A stretch of DNA of 64,000 nucleotides from Anastatus disparis (Eukaryota > Arthropoda > Insecta > Hymenoptera > Eupelmidae). Location of the stretch: the NCBI GenBank assembly GCA_017163975.1, contig JAFFSR010000242.1:4737001-4801000 (forward strand), given 5' to 3'. The notes under the pieces were generated by a model. The model ran no database searches and had not been told where the DNA came from. It saw only the letters and a list, made by a program, of their open reading frames with translations. Positions 1 to 11,200 of the stretch are shown in pieces; positions within the stretch are counted from its first letter, which is position 1, and each line of letters begins with the position of its first letter. A program made the translations under genes and the position numbers.

Positions 1-1033
1 TCAACGGCAAAATATCTTACCCAAGGGAGAAAATAAAAAAAAAAGGAAGAAGAAAAGAAGATTTTCTTTCTTTACTTCGAATGTTTCTTCTTATAGAGGA
101 GGTTACGTTTGGGGTGTGAGGCGTTTGCACGCGATTTATGGAGCAAAGTGACGGGAGGTGTTTATTGTGCAGCATCTGTTACGTCGGTACTCACGCGCGT
201 TCAAGCTCGTCTTTATCTCTCTTCTCCTCTTCTTCTTTCTTAGACTTATATCCTGCTTCTTATTTGCGCGAGTAATACTCTCTCGAACTCTTATTTTCTA
301 TTTTTTTTACGCCCTTTTTTTTTAACTTCTGCTCGATGGGCTGTTTTTCTTTTCTTAGCGAGATCTGTTGGTATCGATGATGTTAAATTTTACGGCATCT
401 TCATTGCTTTTCATCTGTGCAATGTTTTTACGCTCTTGAAACATTTCAACGTATTTAAAACCATATGAAAAAATTCTCATGAATTTAATTGTTTTGAGTA
501 TTTATTTAATGAAATCAACAGAATTTTCATATTTTTATTTAAGATTTTTCGAAAATAAATAATATTTAAATTAATTTAAAATTTTACCGTGATACAATGT
601 TTCCATTAAAATTATAAGTTTAAATATATATGTTACATTTTGATTAATTTTGACTCATAAAATGTCATCGAAAAATTATTGCGTTAATGTAAAAAACATT
701 TAATTTGAGCAATGAAATTATCTTATTACTAGTGGATGAGATAATTTGGGTATAATACAATTGAGCAATTAGAAATTTAAAAATTAAAAATAGCTTTTGA
801 TTTTAAATTCAATTTTCACGATTGTAAAGTTTTACATACTTATTTTACTGCTCTCATTTTTCAGACATATCTCTTTAACCTTTGTTATTCTCAGCTCCAC
901 GTGCTGTCGTGCATACAACAGATGCCCCCCGATTTATAGTTTCGAATTTGACAAAGTGTAGATGGGGAACAGCGAAAATATGAGACTAAGATGAAGTAAA
1001 AAAAAATAAGAAACAGCATTGACCAAATTCTGA
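1..1033. other. Non-coding stretch, pyrimidine-rich then AT-rich
   Basis: The first 400 bases hold CT-rich tracts (around 200-245) and T runs with scattered CpG. The rest is AT-rich simple sequence. No exon, RNA gene or transposon end is visible. Confidence 0.6.
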
Positions 1034-1261
1034 AAAATGAAAATTTAATTTTTTTTTTTTCGTCGCTATATTTATGCTATGCTATTTTTGCTATGCTAAT
1101 CAGCGACGGAGCTCGTAAGTGTGTTTGTGAACAAAGCACATGTAACGCACAGTGGTGCTTGTATGATTCAGCCGAGAGCGGGATTCGAACTCGAAACCTC
1201 GAGATTACGAATCCAACGCTCTACCTACTGAGCCACAGCCCGGCTCATGAAAATGAAAATT
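1034..1261. repeat. 12-bp target-site duplication around SINE copy 1
   Basis: AAAATGAAAATT occurs at 1,034-1,045 and again at 1,250-1,261, exactly bracketing the SINE. Retroposition by LINE enzymes typically leaves such repeats. The sequence is A-rich, so some chance matching is possible, but 12 identical bases at both element ends is good support. Confidence 0.75.
1046..1249 (-). repeat. tRNA-derived SINE, copy 1, with atypical head
   Basis: Read on the minus strand this is a SINE: a tRNA-like head (1,164-1,249), an unrelated body of about 110 bp, and an A-rich tail (T run 1,049-1,060 on the plus strand). The head has an A box (GTGGCTCAGTAGGTAGAGC) and a B box (GTTCGAATCC), the two internal RNA polymerase III promoter elements. 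The body carries the family words GCACCACTGT, CATGTGCTTTGTTCACAAAC and CTCCGTCGCT. A 12-bp direct repeat, AAAATGAAAATT, flanks it at 1,034-1,045 and 1,250-1,261, as expected for a target-site duplication. Only this copy starts with GCCGGGC, which pairs with TCTCGGC after the T arm (6 of 7, one G-T), so it keeps most of a tRNA acceptor stem. The head resembles tRNA-Lys or tRNA-Thr, but I cannot settle which. A short internal duplication (GCTATGCTA) lies near 1,075-1,098. Confidence 0.9.
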
Positions 1262-1738
1262 GTATAGAATGAAATGATGTCTGTGATACAAAAAATAAGT
1301 ATTACAACTCGATTTATAATAATTTAGTTTCAAAAGATTAATTAATATTGACGTTATAACAACACAATCAAAAATGAAATTCACATAAAACTTGTATTTT
1401 ATGAATTATTAATGTATTGAAAATAATAATGAAACTAAAAAAAATTAAGCAGCAAATATTTACAACTTATGAAAACAAAAACAAGAAAACGCGAGATGCA
1501 GAAATATTGTATAGAATCGTATGCGAGGATCGACGAAAGAGAAAATCGTGAACAAAGTCATCATAAAAGTGGTTTACGAGGTGAAACGGAATACGGAAGT
1601 TGCGGAGAGAAAAGAAGAGAAGAGAAGAAAAAGAGCCTATCCAGAAACATATTTTGAAATTGAAAGGATAGGGATAAATAGGGGAGTATGGGTGTGTGTG
1701 TGTGTACGAGTTTAAACTCTTATAAAGTTGAGTGTATA
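1262..1738. other. Non-coding stretch between SINE copy 1 and a MITE
   Basis: AT-rich to about 1,480, then purine-rich (1,480-1,690), followed by a short (GT)n run at about 1,692-1,705. The open frames over the purine tract translate to Arg/Lys/Glu-rich low complexity and are not credible proteins. Confidence 0.55.
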
Positions 1739-2017
1739 CACTGAGAAAAATAAATAATAAATTTAGTTATAGATAGTAATAAAAATTACTATATTTTATA
1801 TGAGAGCTGGGACATTTCTGCATTATAACGATTTTTATTACATTTATAACAAATATTACTATAAAATTTGATAAGGTTGGCAACATCGTTTAAGAAATGA
1901 AACTATATCTTATTAGAAAAATTGTTATATTACATAGTAAAAATTATGCTATAGTAAAATTTGTTATGACAAAGTAAAAATATTTGATATCTTATGTTGG
2001 AATAAATGTTATAAAAA

Positions 2018-2078
2018 TAATAAATTTTATTATAAATATAATAAATTTTATTATGAATATAATAAATTTTACTATTTC
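2018..2078. repeat. AT-rich 21-bp tandem repeat, about 3 units
   Basis: The unit ATAATAAATTTTATTAT plus a 4-base spacer repeats about three times inside the MITE. It translates on the minus strand as a repeating KFIIFII heptad, which is a by-product of the 21-bp period rather than a protein. Confidence 0.7.
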
Positions 2079-2196
2079 AAATAATAATGTCGAGTCGATG
2101 ATCTGTAAATTTATTTCTAACCTCAAAATTTTCCACCAAATTGAAAGTATAGTTCTGTAACATATGTAGACGATTCGAAATTTTATACGTAACATG

Positions 2197-2277
2197 TCAT
2201 GATGGCGCAGTCGGTAACGTTCACGCTTCCCGTTCTCGAGAGACCCAGGTTCGACTCCACTTCAGGTCCGTTTTTTT
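2197..2277 (+). repeat. tRNA-like sequence with polymerase III signals, inside a MITE
   Basis: A box TGGCGCAGTCGGTAACG starts at 2,203, B box GGTTCGACTCC at 2,249-2,259, and a seven-T run (2,271-2,277) follows, which would act as a polymerase III terminator. The T arm pairs poorly, so this is a degenerate tRNA or SINE head rather than a working tRNA gene. It differs from the SINE family elsewhere in the window and lacks its body. It probably inserted into, or was captured by, the surrounding element. Confidence 0.55.
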
Positions 2278-2520
2278 CAAAGGTAATTTATTTAAAAAAA
2301 ATAAAATTAATAAAATAAGTAAATTTAAAAAAATAAAAATAAGAAATTTCGGGTAATAAAAAAAAAAAAAAAAATTTTTTTCCACGTCACTGTTTTCACA
2401 AATTTTACTATGTAATATAGTAATTTTTATTATAATGCAGAAATGTCCCACTCGTACTATATAATATAGCAATTTTTAATACAATCTATAGTTATATTTA
2501 TTATAGGATTTCTCTCAGTG

Positions 2521-3005
2521 TATAAAATGTGCAGAGAGAAAACATAGGGATAGGAAAATGAGGTAGAGGAGGTGTCACTCACGTTGCTCTCTCTCGTGTC
2601 ATTTACACAAACAGACGTATACATCACAGCCAGGAGGCTCTGCTGTTACTACTACAACATAGCAGCAGTAGCAACAGCAACAACAAAAACATCAGGAGCA
2701 GTAGTAGCGGTAGTGGTAGTAGTAACAGCAATAATAGTAAGCTACGTTTGCTTCCCTTTTATGTTCCCACACGCGTGTGTATGCTCTTATTCGTTCTCTC
2801 TCTCTTATACTTCTGTATCTATCTTTCTCTTTGAGCATAAACCTGTCAGTCTCTTGTCAGGCGCAAAGCGCAGTCATTCACAGTGTCGCTAGCAGCTCAG
2901 TAGCAAGCCCATGCACAGTCAACGCCAGCCAGTAGTATAAACATATATGAATCGCTCATGCGCGACGTTACTGTGGATGAAACAGAGACAACACTGTATA
3001 CATGT
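2521..3005. repeat. Degenerate triplet-repeat tract in a GC-richer stretch
   Basis: From about 2,637 to 2,745 the sequence is an interrupted three-base repeat (GCA, GTA, ACA, TAG variants). Flanking sequence is richer in GC than the surroundings and CT-rich at 2,800-2,835. One frame reads as an Ala/Val/Thr run and another as Ser/Asn-rich. Neither continues into ordinary protein sequence, so I do not call an exon. Confidence 0.6.
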
Positions 3006-4440
3006 CCATAATACTTTCACCCAACAGATATAATGAAAAATTTAAGTGGATAACTTTTCTACAAATACAAAGCACGATTAATAATGAAGATATCGTCGTA
3101 AATACCGGCAAATCTTAGCTTACGTATAAATAAGATGTAGAAATAAAAGCTGCAAGGATCTTAAATGAAAGATAAAAATCAAAGAAATAAAAAAAGGCTA
3201 AAGCGAGAAAAAAATAGAAGATGTTGACGAAAGATATGTAGCAAAAGAAAAAATATTCAAACATTCTTGATTTGGTTGTACTACTTTGGATGAATACAAT
3301 AATTTCTCCTATTAAAAATTTACTGCTATTTTAATCCACGACTCTAATTTAATATCATTGCTCTTAAACAACTTACATAAGTTTCAACGAAAGTTAAATT
3401 TTTTATATTTATGACAACCAGTTTATTTTAAATATTCACAGTTTATACTTTTTAAATTTTCATAATTACATTTTATAATTTCTGGGATAAAATAAAAATT
3501 TAAAAACTAATCTTTTGCTTTTGATGTTAAAAAAGTTATTTGATTTATTACAAGAAATTGAAGCACGTTGTCAATAAAAATACCACTACATTATCTTAAA
3601 ATTTATAACTTTCATAAACTCTACACATCACTTACTACCAACGAAATCTTAATTACAAACATTTGTGTACATAATTCAATCAACAAATGATTTTAATTGA
3701 AAAAAAAATCAGCATCGGCAACGAGTCTACTTGTCAGAGCACAACAGTTATATTTATTATTTATTATTTATTATTTAAAAAAGTTATAGTATATTCAATA
3801 CCAAAAAAGTCAAGACTAAAATATTCAATCTTTCCGCTAAATCTTGTTCAGTTCGCAAATACAATTTTTCATTATATTTAATAAAAATAAATATATTCAT
3901 TCATTTGCAATTATGTAGTTGTGATTCCTACAGATCGTTATATAGTTTTGATTTATAATATGGCATGATTTAATAATTTAATATAATTTTAAAAAAATTT
4001 CTGTAATCTCGCTCAATTAATAATGTAACCTTAATTGTAAGTTTTATATACATGCAATACATTAAATGCATTCACATTTTATTCAATTTGCTTTTTAATC
4101 TGTCCGAAGCATTATTTTTTAAGTTTATTTCACAAGATAATTTTTATCTTACATTTCATTTTTCATAAGAATCGTCTATCACATAAAGTGCAAAAAAACT
4201 AAAAATGAATATTACTTCAAATGCATAAAGCGTCATATTTATTGCTAGCTATAAAAAATTAAACATTTCTTTAAACTCTAACATTTTTTTTAGCCAATAA
4301 TATACTCGAATGCACATAATTTGCTATTATTTAAGTTTCAAGATCTACCTTAAAATGCTATTTATTAAAGAATGTTAAATCAAGTAAATTTATAATAAAC
4401 GTGCAAATAACACGTAATAAACAATTAAATATAAGACGGT
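3006..4440. other. AT-rich stretch, no features
   Basis: Uniformly AT-rich simple sequence. A short TTATTTA tandem lies at about 3,750-3,777. No open frame, tRNA-like or transposon signal was found. Confidence 0.6.
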
Positions 4441-5600
4441 AAAGCGTGAGTTGCGTTATAGCAGGGATACTAAAATAAAAGCATTAAGAGAGAAAGAGCT
4501 CGAAGGGGGTATATAATACTTTAAGTATGAACTTTCACGCCATTTAAATTCAAAAGAAAAGCTGAAGAGAAGATTGGAAGCGACGAAAAAGTATATGCGC
4601 TTTTGCAAAAGGGGCGCGCGTCTATGTATATGTGTATGCGCGTGTGTGTGTACGCGGGGTGAGAAAGATGAATGCCGAAACCGTATAGCTTGGTACCGAA
4701 ACAGGGTGCTTATATTCTCTCTCTTTCTTTTCGTTCTTATAACACTGCCAGAAGGCAATGAAGCCCGTCAAAGCAAATGATGGACGTCTGAGCATAAACC
4801 TGACGAGTGACTCGTGGCGCCTTACACTTCTTAAACGTAAAAAAAAAAAGATGAGAGAGAGAGAAAGAGAGAATACGGACTTGGAGGAGCCTCCTACATC
4901 ACTTTTATTACCGGCCGTCCTCATTTTCATATCTCATAAAACCTTCGTATAGCAAAAGGCCCGCCTTCCCCTTCTTTTTGCTTCTTCTTCTTCTTCTCTC
5001 TCTCTTTTTCCAACCTCTACTGCCACCGAAGAATGACGGATGGACGCGAGCATCCGCATTACAATCCTCACTCACTCTTTCTCTCTTTTTCTCTGTCTCT
5101 CACTCGCTCCCCCTCCTTTTGCACATACAAAAGTCCAATGCGCGTGTAGTTTCGCTTAATGCGCCGAAATCGACGATTTCTTTATGAAAAAAAAGCTTGA
5201 TTTATATCCTTGAAATATAAGGTTTACTGCTAGCAAAGTTTCCGTTCATCTCTCTTTTTTTCTCTCTCTCTCTTCCATTCTGTCTCTCTTCTTCATTTCT
5301 GACAAAGGTTTTGATATACGTTACGAAAAAGAGAAAGAGAGAGAGAGAATGAGCCGCCACTGCACGACGCGCGGAGATTAGTCGATGCTCTTCACATTTT
5401 TGAAATGGTCTTTCGCTCGTTCGTTTTTCTTCTTTTTTTTCTCTCTCTCTCGACTTCGCGACGAGAATGTATTTATATTCCCCTCCCATTATTTTTTTTT
5501 TTTTCACGAATGAGTTTTTTGTCGAAATTTATGGCTTTTCGCGGTTTCGAGCAAAAGTTTCGCGTCACGCATAAGCGATATTCGAGTAATTTTTAAAGCT
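4441..5600. other. GA/CT-rich, CpG-containing island
   Basis: Contains (GT)n near 4,626-4,650, (GA)n at about 4,854-4,872, (CTT)n then (CT)n at 4,980-5,004, and alternating CT and GA tracts at 5,250-5,460. Open frames on both strands are repeat translations. This could be a regulatory island, but nothing proves function. Confidence 0.5.
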
Positions 5601-8600
5601 TGATAGATACGACTGAGAATGTTGCTATGCCTGGAAATTTATGAATTTTTAATATCAAATATATTAAACAGAAATAAGAAACTGTGATGAATTATTTTTT
5701 TCTTTTATTTGTTCAGATACTTTGGATCTTGCGAGCAAAATTTGATTCTAACGTTAAGACTTTTCTCAAAAGTTGATGTAAAAAGAAACTAGGTCAAACT
5801 CCTTCTTAGTTTGAACCAAATATGCCGTATCAAAATTTTCATATTGTTGTGTTTGGCACCTATTTTAGAGTGATACAAATCTTTATTTAGTGTAAATTTT
5901 TACATATGCAATTGTTAATCGTACATAACTTTTTCATTAAAAGAAATAAAAATAAGTTGAAACTATCAATATGAAACAATAACATTTTATAATTTCAATA
6001 CTAAGTAACACGTTGACTCCATATAAAATGGATTGTCGCGTAAAATCTTAAAAGCGAATCTGAGTTTGAAAATTAGAAAGGACATAAGAGCCAACCATTC
6101 GGTGTGTGTATATGTGTACCACATCTGCACGTACGTACAGCAGTATAAAGAAAATGGTCTTCTTTATGATCTTTATCTCTTCTATCATATCGAGCTTTAA
6201 TCTTTCTTCCGTATCTTATAAGCATCGAGATGCAACTACTTTTTTTTGTGTTTTTTTTTTTTAAAGAAAAGCAACATATACACAGTAGGGTGCCCATTAT
6301 ATCTTGCTATGTCTAATAACGTTAACTAACCGCTACACAGCAGCATCAGCAACGAGTTTCTAAAGTCCTCCCTTCATTTTTTTTCATCTCTTTTCTTTTT
6401 TCTTTAGATTAATCCTTTTGCTTATATATGGTTTTGTGTGTTATACTTACCTTCTTGTTCTCAAATATTTTCTCTGAAGAACTCGCTGTGTGTGTAAGCA
6501 TTTTCAATGCTGTATGCATACACGTACACCGCGAATACGTTTTCATCTTTTGTAATGTATAGATGTGACTTTAGCATTGCCTTATCATTACTTAAGATCT
6601 TGATATTTCTCAGGCTTGATAATTGATTTGTTATGTGTGATTGTGCGCTGGGTACATTATAACGCGGCGAGAAAGAGAATGCGCGTTAGTTAGAGAAATG
6701 GGTGACATTAGTGCTCTGTTTGTTTGCTGTCGCATTGTTATTCTAAATTGATGTTTTCATTTTCTTCTGACTATCATCTTTTCATTGTTAATAATATCGA
6801 TGTTTATGCAAATGATAGTTTTAAAACAATCATATCAAAATTTTTTCACAAATGTTACTTATGTATTCAATAAAAAAGGCTGTTATCCATGTTGATAATG
6901 GCAAAACAAATTTAGAAATTTAATCATTAGTAAATTTTTTTCTCGAATGTGAAAAGCTATATGTAGGATAAATTTTGAAAATTCTGAAGTTAATTGAATC
7001 ATGAAGTATTAAAAATAAAAAATATTTTTATGATATTATCATGTGATACAGATGATATAACATAAGAATGAACACCCTTGTAACGCTTTTAAATTATGTT
7101 GCTGATCAATTTTAATAATTATTTCTAGAATATTTGTCATTATTCATAATTTTTAATTTATAAAATAATTAATCATGATAAATAATTTAATTACTCTACA
7201 ATACATTATCTTTAAAATAAATCTCGATTCTCCAAAGCAAAATGATTGTTGTTTTGAAGAGAATTATTGTCGCTTTCGCATGAATTTCAATGGTCCCCTT
7301 TATTTTTCTCAAATCTAAACTTATTCTGACACTCGCAAATACATTATGTCTTTGCTGTCTTCTATACATCGTCGAAGGAACTTGATCTTCTTTTCCTGCA
7401 TCAAGCATTTGCCGAGCATCGAGACATTGTCGCTGCGTGGGTTGTTACCAATTGGTTTTTGTGCCTTTTCAACATTACGATCGCGGGGTGTATATGTATA
7501 CAGAAGAAGAATATCGACCTCTTGTTGTCTCAGGCATACATCAGAATGACCTCGATAACGATTGGCCGAAGAAAAGATCGATACTCGTAATTCTCAGCCT
7601 TTAACATTGTCCCTCACTTAAGGATTTACAATTATTGTGCGTATACATTTGTGTCTCTCTCTTTTTTTTCTCTTGCTCTTGTTCTAACTTCGCAAATACG
7701 TATGGTATATTTGCGATTCTTACTTTTCTCCTTTTCTCTTGTGTCTCTTCTCTTTCTTGCGTGGGATGTCCGCATGAATTATTCATCGCTTGCTTTGGCT
7801 CTCTCTTCGCTATATACGTTTCTTTTCTCTCTCTTCTTTGCTCTTGCAAACTCTTGCCTCTGTTCTTTCTTTTTCAGGCTTTTCTCTACTTCTCTTTAAG
7901 AGAGTACGAGGAACGTGCGCCGTTGAGTGATTTGCGATTCTATTTGTCAGTCGAAATCGCCGCTTTCGAAGCAGAGAAAAGAACCCGCAGTACTTACTGC
8001 TATGATATAAGGGAACGAGGGGATGGGGGAAGAGTCACGAAAATACTTTTACGATCGAGAAAAAGAATTGAGGTGCAACTGAGCTGCGGTTGACTTTTAA
8101 GTCTTATATGGGTATACACATGTGGATACAACATGACGTAAGATACGACAGGAAACGTCTATGGTCTACAAAACATTTTTTTTTTCTTTCATACCAGATT
8201 ATTATTATTTTTTTAATAATAAGTAATTAAGATGAAAAATTACAGAAAGATTGATTTCTTGATTTCCATTTCAAATAAAAAATTTTATAATTAATCCGTT
8301 TTTTCATTTAAAAAAAATGAAGATTTTTTGCAATTATTGTAATTAATTGTTCGTAATAGCAGTAATTGTTATTAATTGTTCGTAAGTTATGTTTCTAATT
8401 CTTGAAGAAAATTACTATACATCTAAAAAATCATACATTAATTTAACTTATTAATAAAAACGACCAAATTATTTTACATCCTAAATATTCATTACCTTAT
8501 AGATAAAGTCTAAGGCTTTGTCAAGTGGTACAAATCGAGAGAATTTTCCCATACCGAATAGAAAAAAAAAGAAGAAAAATTATCTCACCCCAAAACTTGT

Positions 8601-8640
8601 TGATCTTTTCTGAGTAAAATTAATCGCAAACAGCGTTAGT
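5601..8640. other. AT-rich stretch with a pyrimidine-rich patch
   Basis: Mostly AT-rich. From about 7,340 to 8,090 the plus strand is pyrimidine-rich with CpG and translates as Leu/Phe/Ser/Cys-rich frames up to 152 codons; these are low complexity and not called as genes. No mobile element ends were recognised. Confidence 0.5.
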
Positions 8641-9290
8641 AGGCAGTTAAAAGTACATCAGTTACACACCATCAGCGCCCCATTTTCTCAGCATTTTTTT
8701 TCCTTCTTCGCCTCTTCGCGCATCCCTTATATAAACACGACCCTCCTTCTTCTTTATTCTTTTTTTTTTCGTGGCATTTTTTTTTCCACTTGGTGGGTCG
8801 TGCAAGCTTTACTTTTTTTTCTCTCTCCTTCCTTAGCCTTAACACGGAAAAGTGAAATATTCTTGTGTAAGACACGATCTTCTTTTTGAGCATGAGTATA
8901 CACGGAAGAGGGAGGAAGAGAGCAAAAGAGTGAAAGAGAAGGAAAGAAAGAGTATGCTATAGGGTTTTGCGAAATATAAAGCTTTGCACGTGGGTGCCAG
9001 ATAAATCGGCTTTACTAACATAGAAAAGAGAGCCAAGCTGCTTGCGAACGTGTCTCCATTACTATACTAGCGTTAGACTTGCGTCTTTCATAGTATACCA
9101 GTGGCTACATAATGATGTGTACCTTCTTTCTCTCTCTCTCTCTGTTCAGCCTCTTACTCTTTCTCTTGTAGTTTAGCAGAGAGAATTTTATGGCCTTCGT
9201 ATATCTTCGCAACTTATACATGTATATACACCCGAAATATGCGACGTAAACGACAAGAAGAAATCTGTCGTAAATCGTTCTTTTCTACTT
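8641..9290. other. GA/CT-rich island
   Basis: T runs and CT tracts (8,690-8,835), a GA tract (8,905-8,955) and (CT)n at about 9,129-9,142. No coding evidence. Confidence 0.5.
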
Positions 9291-9324
9291 ACTCTTGTAC
9301 ATACATGCACGTCTAAATAGATAT

Positions 9325-9786
9325 ATGAAGATAATACATAAGCGCATTGATGAATTTCATTTTACCTCGTTATTGTTTCGTCATTGTTGCCTTTATTGGC
9401 AGGAGGAGTTATTCATGGCGTTATTTTATGAGCGATCGGTCGTGTACACGGATTTTTTTTATGTTCACGTGTACAAACTGGCCTTGTTTGGAAATTATTT
9501 AGATCGCAATATGAAGACATTGACGAGAATTGTTAGAGATATTTATTCATCAAAGTTTTGTAATTATAGATTGTTTTATTGTTTTTTTAATGATTCATTT
9601 ATTTTATTGTTATCTTTAGAAATGATGTATTTGAAAATTAAGACAACGAAAAGCTTAATTTTAAGTTTAAACCTCAATGACTGTGGTAAAATACGAGAAA
9701 GTCGCCAAATTTATTTTATTTTTAAAATATGTCATATTTTTTACATAAGCCTGCAGATAGACTTAAACGATTGCAGTGATATTTGA
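9325..9786 (+). other. Longest ATG-opened frame (153 codons), unrecognised, coding status doubtful
   Basis: From the first ATG at 9,325 the frame is open for 153 residues. A TTG at 9,295 would extend it by ten. The product is rich in Phe, Tyr, Leu, Ile, Lys and Cys, with several hydrophobic patches, no repeats and no motif I recognise. Unlike most frames in the window it is not a microsatellite translation. It has no visible splice sites, promoter or Kozak-like context that would argue for a gene. A perfect 15-bp hairpin lies 27 bases after the stop. It could be a chance frame (this length is uncommon but not impossible in AT-rich DNA), a decayed retroelement fragment, or a lineage-specific gene. 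I favour chance. Confidence 0.12.
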
Positions 9787-9813
9787 ATGATAAAAATTGA
9801 AAAAAAAACATAT

Positions 9814-9852
9814 ATTATACAATCAAAAGATATTGTTTTTTGATTGTATAAT
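9814..9852. repeat. Perfect 15-bp inverted repeat (hairpin)
   Basis: ATTATACAATCAAAA (9,814-9,828) and its exact reverse complement (9,838-9,852) flank a 9-base loop. It may be a tiny foldback transposon relic or an RNA stem-loop. A-rich sequence flanks both sides. Confidence 0.85.
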
Positions 9853-11200
9853 GTAAATAAAAATAAAAAAGAGATTATATGATGTCCATGAATCACTAAC
9901 TGGATAATTATTATTATAAAGTTTCATTGAATTCAAATGAAATACTGTACCTTTTACTTTTTTTACAATGATTGATTTAGTATAATCAGAAACAATCATA
10001 AAAAATATTGTTTATCATCAACTATACAAAAAGGAACAAACATAAATGATAAAAGATTCATATAGATAATTTTTTTGAGTTAATAAAAAAAAAATAAAAA
10101 TAAAAATAGATGTACGCTAATATAGAGCTAACAATATTAACGATTATATTATAATCACTACACGGCAAAATGAGCATACACAACAAAATTGCTCTTTACG
10201 TAATATATAATCCTCATAATTTCAGTTGTATCTCCTTGTATTCTTTAAAAAAAAAGTCTCGCGTTAAACGTTTATAAAAGCAGTAGAGCATATCCCAGGC
10301 TCGCGGCGTTTATGCGATTAAGTTGCCTACCATCCTGGCGCATATACGACCTCGTCGAAAGTATCGTAAAAGTTTATTTGCCAGTATAGAGAGAGAGAGA
10401 GAGAGGCTGCCGAAGATTACCGGTTCTTTTTCAGTGGCTAATGATTGCTAAAGATTATTTATATGTTTTTACTCGTCAAGTAACGATGCTTATGCTTATA
10501 CATCTTATGAATTCATGCAAAACGTTTTCTTTTTTTTAAATTGTGCTAATTAATAAAGACTTGTTTTGTTATCTTTTAAATTATTTATTATTTTACTTCA
10601 TACGAAATGTAATGATTTTCTTTCTTGATTATGCATTTGGAGGATGTATCAGATGTGTGGGTGTGTTTTTCATATCATATGATAGTTTTGTCAAATTTGT
10701 TTTTAGTTTCGGACTTTATTTACTGATTGATTGAGACGTATTAATTCAATAATATGTCTATATTAATTGATTACAGAATAATCTGTTGATTGATTATAGT
10801 TTTTGTAATTTTATTATGTTATACACAACAAGTATATTAAAATAGTAATATAAAAAAAAAGTTTTTAGAAAGCAGATGTAATGTTTATTAGGATATAAAT
10901 TTATTGCAACATTGATTGATAATTGAAATAAAAATATCAAGAAATTCAAGATGTTTTACAAAAAAATTAGTTTTTCAAAGATAATATAAATTATCCAACT
11001 AATACATACAAAAACTAAATTACAAAGTTCAAAGTTTACCCAAAGATAATTATGCAATGAAGTTATTTAAAAGAATAAATTAAAACATTTAGTTGTTTAA
11101 CTTTAAGAATTACTTACTAATGTTACATAAGATGAAATTAATCATAAAATTCAATTAATCAAAAGCAAAGATACATTCTGAAATAATAACAAAAATTCCT
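9853..11200. other. AT-rich stretch with a short GA repeat
   Basis: AT-rich throughout. (GA)n lies at 10,389-10,405 within a slightly GC-richer patch (10,250-10,440). No genes were recognised. Confidence 0.55.

Larger units (their letters stand above)
1739..2520. mobile_element. 782-bp non-autonomous DNA transposon (CACTGAGA termini)
   Basis: The segment begins CACTGAGAAAAATAAA and ends TTTCTCTCAGTG, so its two ends are inverted copies. The terminal inverted repeats run about 75-105 bp (1,739 to about 1,843 and about 2,412-2,520). They share the blocks TAGTTATAGAT, TACTATATT and GGGACATTTCTGCATTATAA in opposite orientation. TATA lies on both sides, so the target duplication is TA or TATA. 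There is no transposase frame. Inside are a roughly 21-bp tandem repeat (about 2,018-2,078) and a tRNA-like sequence (about 2,197-2,270). CACTG ends with a 2-bp duplication would fit the CACTA/Mirage/Chapaev group; a Tc1/mariner-type origin (TA) is the alternative. It shares its terminal motif with the element at 31,608-31,928. Confidence 0.85.

Noticed and set aside
1164..1249. SINE heads as functional tRNA genes
   Set aside because: T-arm and D-arm pairing is imperfect, the heads are followed by the shared SINE body and A-rich tail, and eight similar copies exist.
2623..2633. ATCACAGCCAG, identical to the 5' part of miR-2 family microRNAs
   Set aside because: Neither flank supplies a complementary arm, and the match stops after 11 bases.
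7635..8093. 152-codon open frame
   Set aside because: Leu/Phe/Ser/Cys-rich translation of a pyrimidine tract, opens at a non-ATG codon, no domain recognised; overlapping frames on both strands look the same.
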